From: JAIBBG01 sp043748015
GTDB lineage: Bacteria > Bacteroidota > Bacteroidia > Flavobacteriales_D > Sanyastnellaceae
Length of the DNA: 23,854 bases
Direction: 5' to 3'
Assembly: GCA_043748015.1 (NCBI GenBank)
Contig: JAYTOA010000020.1
Coordinates: 1 to 23,854, forward strand
Part shown: positions 22,208 through 23,854 of the stretch, in pieces
How the letters are laid out: each line of letters begins with the position of its first letter
Numbering within the stretch: the stretch's first letter is position 1
The notes under the pieces: model-generated
Database searches by the model: none
What the model saw: only the letters and a program-made list of their open reading frames with translations
Told to the model about the DNA's origin: nothing
Made by a program: the position numbers and the translations under genes

Positions 22208-22852
22208 TCAATGTTGAATTGTGAGTTTAGTATTTCCAAGGTCGAAACCATCGACTTGTAAATTGACCAAGTAAATTCCATTGCCAAGGTTTGATGAATC
22301 TATTTCGAACATTCCTCTGCTTGACACAATGTTTTGAGAGAAAACTACTTTACCAGTGATATCCCTTAATGTTAGAAACACAGATTCCATATCTTGTTGA
22401 AATGGAAAATCTATCCATGCGCTATTCTTGGCAGGATTCGGTTGAACATGAAATGTTGTGACTTGATTTGATTTTTTTTCAAGACTTCTTAAATGTACAT
22501 TTTCGGTATTGATATTCATAGGAAATTCAACTTCTGTCAACTTACTGAGCAGGGCTCTAGCCTGAGTGCTACCACAAGTATTTTCATCTGCTGCCATTTG
22601 TTGTAGTTCTTGTAAATGCGAAGTACTTAAATTTGGAAATGCTCCCGTTTGTTTGGACTCAAGTATTATCTGTAAGACACGATAGAAGTATTTCTGCGGG
22701 GTGGTGGCTGCAGGCATACACAAATATAGCATGAGGATTTCAGGATTGTAGTGAATGCCAATTTTGTTGCTGACCTCTCTCAACCTCACACTTCTTTTTA
22801 AAAGTGTGAGTGTGAAGTGTGAGTTTTGAGAAGCCGGCTCTGAAATCACCAA
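22208..22852 (-). CDS. N-terminally truncated T9SS protein remnant
   Basis: Only the C-terminal part of an exported protein is present. Seen: FHVQPNPAKNSAWIDFPF to NGIYLVNLQVDGFDLGNTKLTIQH, a clear T9SS type A sorting domain (about 80 residues), preceded by a helical stretch LSTSHLQELQQMAADENTCG and STQARALLSKL. No signal peptide exists in any available start. The open frame reaches 22852 only by reading through hairpin H2 (22779-22836), which yields the unnatural SQNSHFTLTLLKRSVRL. The last believable coding residues begin near NKIGIHYNPEIL (about 22768) or at ATG 22732. I infer a decayed gene whose 5' part was lost at the hairpin. It may still be translated as a lead-in to the next gene, 1 nt downstream. 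Confidence 0.65.
   Translation of the reverse strand: MVISEPASQNSHFTLTLLKRSVRLREVSNKIGIHYNPEILMLYLCMPAATTPQKYFYRVLQIILESKQTGAFPNLSTSHLQELQQMAADENTCGSTQARALLSKLTEVEFPMNINTENVHLRSLEKKSNQVTTFHVQPNPAKNSAWIDFPFQQDMESVFLTLRDITGKVVFSQNIVSSRGMFEIDSSNLGNGIYLVNLQVDGFDLGNTKLTIQH
22779..22836 (+). repeat. TGTGAG-unit hairpin H2
   Basis: CTCACACTTC (22785-22794) pairs perfectly with GAAGTGTGAG (22814-22823), with outer CTCAA/TTGAG pairing; alternatively CTCACACTT pairs with AAGTGTGAG at 22802-22810. Related to hairpin H1 at 20640-20697, same orientation. Confidence 0.8.
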
Positions 22853-22901
22853 GGCCGCCAGGAACTAGAAACAATGTCGCGCTTCAAATCCTATGCGCCG
22901 C

Positions 22902-22941
22902 TCATCACCAAGTCACCAAACCACCAAATCTGCAAATCACC
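22902..22941 (-). repeat. Degenerate tandem 8-mer array near the 3' end of the small exported-protein gene
   Basis: Five consecutive 8-nt units without gaps, on the minus strand GGTGATTT, GCAGATTT, GGTGGTTT, GGTGACTT, GGTGATGA. It lies 32 nt after the stop of the 22974-23399 gene. The remainder of 22853-22973 shows no gene. Confidence 0.75.
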
Positions 22942-22973
22942 TAATCAAAACTGAACACAGTAGCACTTTCGAA

Positions 22974-23399
22974 TTACTCGTTGCCCAAACGATCCGCATA
23001 CAAATTCAAATTGCCTTCGACCATTCTACTATCTAGCAATACGTTGTTGTTGCGACAGGTTTTGTCTTTCTTGTACTTAGCGAGGAGTTCTTTGATCTCT
23101 TCATGGGTGTATCTTCCAAAGACATTGTGGACGTCAAATTTGAAATCTGCATATTTGATTTGCGATTTAGCCTTTGATATTTTTTCCGCACTCCAGTTTT
23201 CTGCAATTGCCTTTTCTGAAATGACTTCCTCACATCGGCCACGAAAATATGCCTCATAATGTGTCACGGTTACAATCGAGTCGATGATCAACTTATCAGC
23301 CTTGCTTGGCATTAGCGCGGGTGGCGGGTCATTTTGCGCGAATGAATTTGAAGGGATGAACGCGAAAAAAGTAAATAGAAGGAATAGTAGATTTTTCAT
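22974..23399 (-). CDS. Small exported protein of unknown function
   Basis: Not recognised. Seen: a clean Sec signal peptide MKNLLFLLFTFFAFIPSNSFAQ (cleavage after Ala21 or Gln22), then a charged 119-residue mature part with Pro-rich start NDPPPALMPSKADKL, a helical centre rich in Lys and Glu (EEIKELLAKYKKDKTC), and two cysteines (in GRCEEV and KTCRNN) that could form a disulfide. No T9SS sorting domain and no lipobox, so it is probably periplasmic. Neither neighbour suggests a role. Start ATG at 23397-23399 is the only choice that keeps the signal peptide. Confidence 0.8.
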   Translation of the reverse strand: MKNLLFLLFTFFAFIPSNSFAQNDPPPALMPSKADKLIIDSIVTVTHYEAYFRGRCEEVISEKAIAENWSAEKISKAKSQIKYADFKFDVHNVFGRYTHEEIKELLAKYKKDKTCRNNNVLLDSRMVEGNLNLYADRLGNE

Positions 23400-23505
23400 C
23401 TGGGTTCAATCGAATTTGTGAATCTGTTTTTGTTTGAAATGATGCGATGAAAATACACATAAAGATAGCCGGGACAAACAATTAAGGAATTTGATTCTTT
23501 CGGAG

Positions 23506-23520
23506 TTTACAAGTTGTAAA
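23506..23520. promoter_or_regulatory. Palindrome upstream of the transposase gene
   Basis: Perfect inverted repeat TTTACAA, G, TTGTAAA, 44 nt before the transposase ATG. It may be an operator or part of the insertion-sequence left end; no defined IS end can be set because the right end lies outside the window. Confidence 0.35.
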
Positions 23521-23563
23521 TAGGTTACGACCACCCATTGCAAGTTTACAGAAAAATAATGCG

Positions 23564-23854
23564 ATGGATATTTTAAATTTTTCAAAAGACTTCGGAACAG
23601 AAGATCAATGCAAAGCTCATTATAAATTGGTAAGGGAAAATGAAGGCATAAAATGCAAGAAATGCGAATGCACGAAGCATTACTGGATACAAAGCCATTG
23701 GCAATGGCAATGTTCGCAATGCACATTCCGCACTACCTTAAAAAGTGGAACAATAATGGAACATTCGAAGATGTCTTTTACAAAGTGGTATGCTGTGATG
23801 GCTTTGATGACATTTTCAAAAAAGGGTATCTCGGCGACGGAAATGCAGCGACAA
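23564..23854 (+). mobile_element. IS1595-family (ISXO2-like) transposase, 5' part, cut by right edge
   Basis: First 97 codons of a DDE-type transposase gene. Seen: MDILNFSKDFGTEDQCKAHY, then a zinc ribbon CKKC...CSQC with 19 intervening residues including KHYWIQSHWQW, then FRTTLKSGTIMEHSKMSFTKW and the helix AVMALMTFSKKGISATEMQRQ. The order zinc ribbon, FRTxxxSGTIxExSK, Trp-rich helix, GISATE is characteristic of IS1595 transposases (family knowledge). The catalytic DDE/DDN core lies beyond the edge, so intactness cannot be judged. Start ATG at 23564 is in frame with the motif; ATG at 23559 is not. Confidence 0.9.

Noticed and set aside
7701..22941. Telomere-like arrays as true chromosome ends or eukaryotic DNA
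   Set aside because: They are internal, short and between bacterial genes; likeness to TTAGGG-type repeats is formal only.
23406..23726. Minus-strand open frame of 106 codons near the right edge
   Set aside because: It runs antisense to the transposase zinc ribbon and through its upstream region, with no domain of its own.

Overview
The window looks like chromosomal DNA of a member of the Bacteroidota, probably an environmental one; genus cannot be told from sequence alone. Reasons: two proteins with type IX secretion (T9SS) C-terminal sorting domains, a TlpA-like thioredoxin lipoprotein, Bacteroidota-style promoter boxes (TTG, about 19 nt, TAnnTTTG) before many genes, very few Shine-Dalgarno sites, and a DnaK and MscL of ordinary bacterial type.

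Layout. 1-1459 (minus): end of a surface-polysaccharide locus, with a flippase cut by the left edge and a Gfo/Idh/MocA sugar dehydrogenase. 1555-3864 (minus): an outer-membrane patatin fused to a BamA-like barrel. 4043-4813 (minus): a BtuF-like metal/cobalamin receptor without signal peptide. 5020-7489 (plus): dnaK and mscL, each followed by a clear terminator. 7830-10079 (plus): an RND/MMPL exporter, convergent with an OprP-like porin (10093-11361). 11681-12829 (minus): a GT4 glycosyltransferase. 12930-13003: tRNA-His with promoter and terminator. 13391-15302 (minus): a VanY-like peptidase lipoprotein and thioredoxin reductase. 15561-16802 (plus): a MacB/FtsX-type permease, convergent with an unknown 188-aa protein. 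17498-18934 (plus): a TlpA-like lipoprotein. 19027-19567 (plus): a ParD/ParE-like toxin-antitoxin pair with a promoter sitting inside an operator palindrome. 19664-20518 (plus): glycerophosphodiester phosphodiesterase. 20749-22852 (minus): a T9SS-exported protein preceded by a truncated T9SS remnant. 22974-23399 (minus): a small exported protein. 23564 to the right edge (plus): the start of an IS1595-family transposase.

Most genes are unlinked housekeeping or envelope genes. A shared theme is the cell envelope: surface glycans, outer-membrane barrels, efflux, mechanosensing, peptidoglycan trimming, periplasmic redox and secretion.

The most unusual content lies between the genes. Degenerate tandem arrays with a 7-8 nt period, each unit opening with GG on one strand (consensus near GGATTRTR, or GTTATTGG / GGTGATTT variants), occur in at least six places. 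Four of them touch or lie within about 7 nt of a stop codon, reading in the sense of the gene. Two composite copies (13084-13393 and 20516-20749) are collinear in inverted orientation and share a 31-nt core at 28/31 identity. Two related hairpins built of TGTGAG units bracket the T9SS gene pair. I know of no named element with these properties and consider this the best candidate here for something undescribed.
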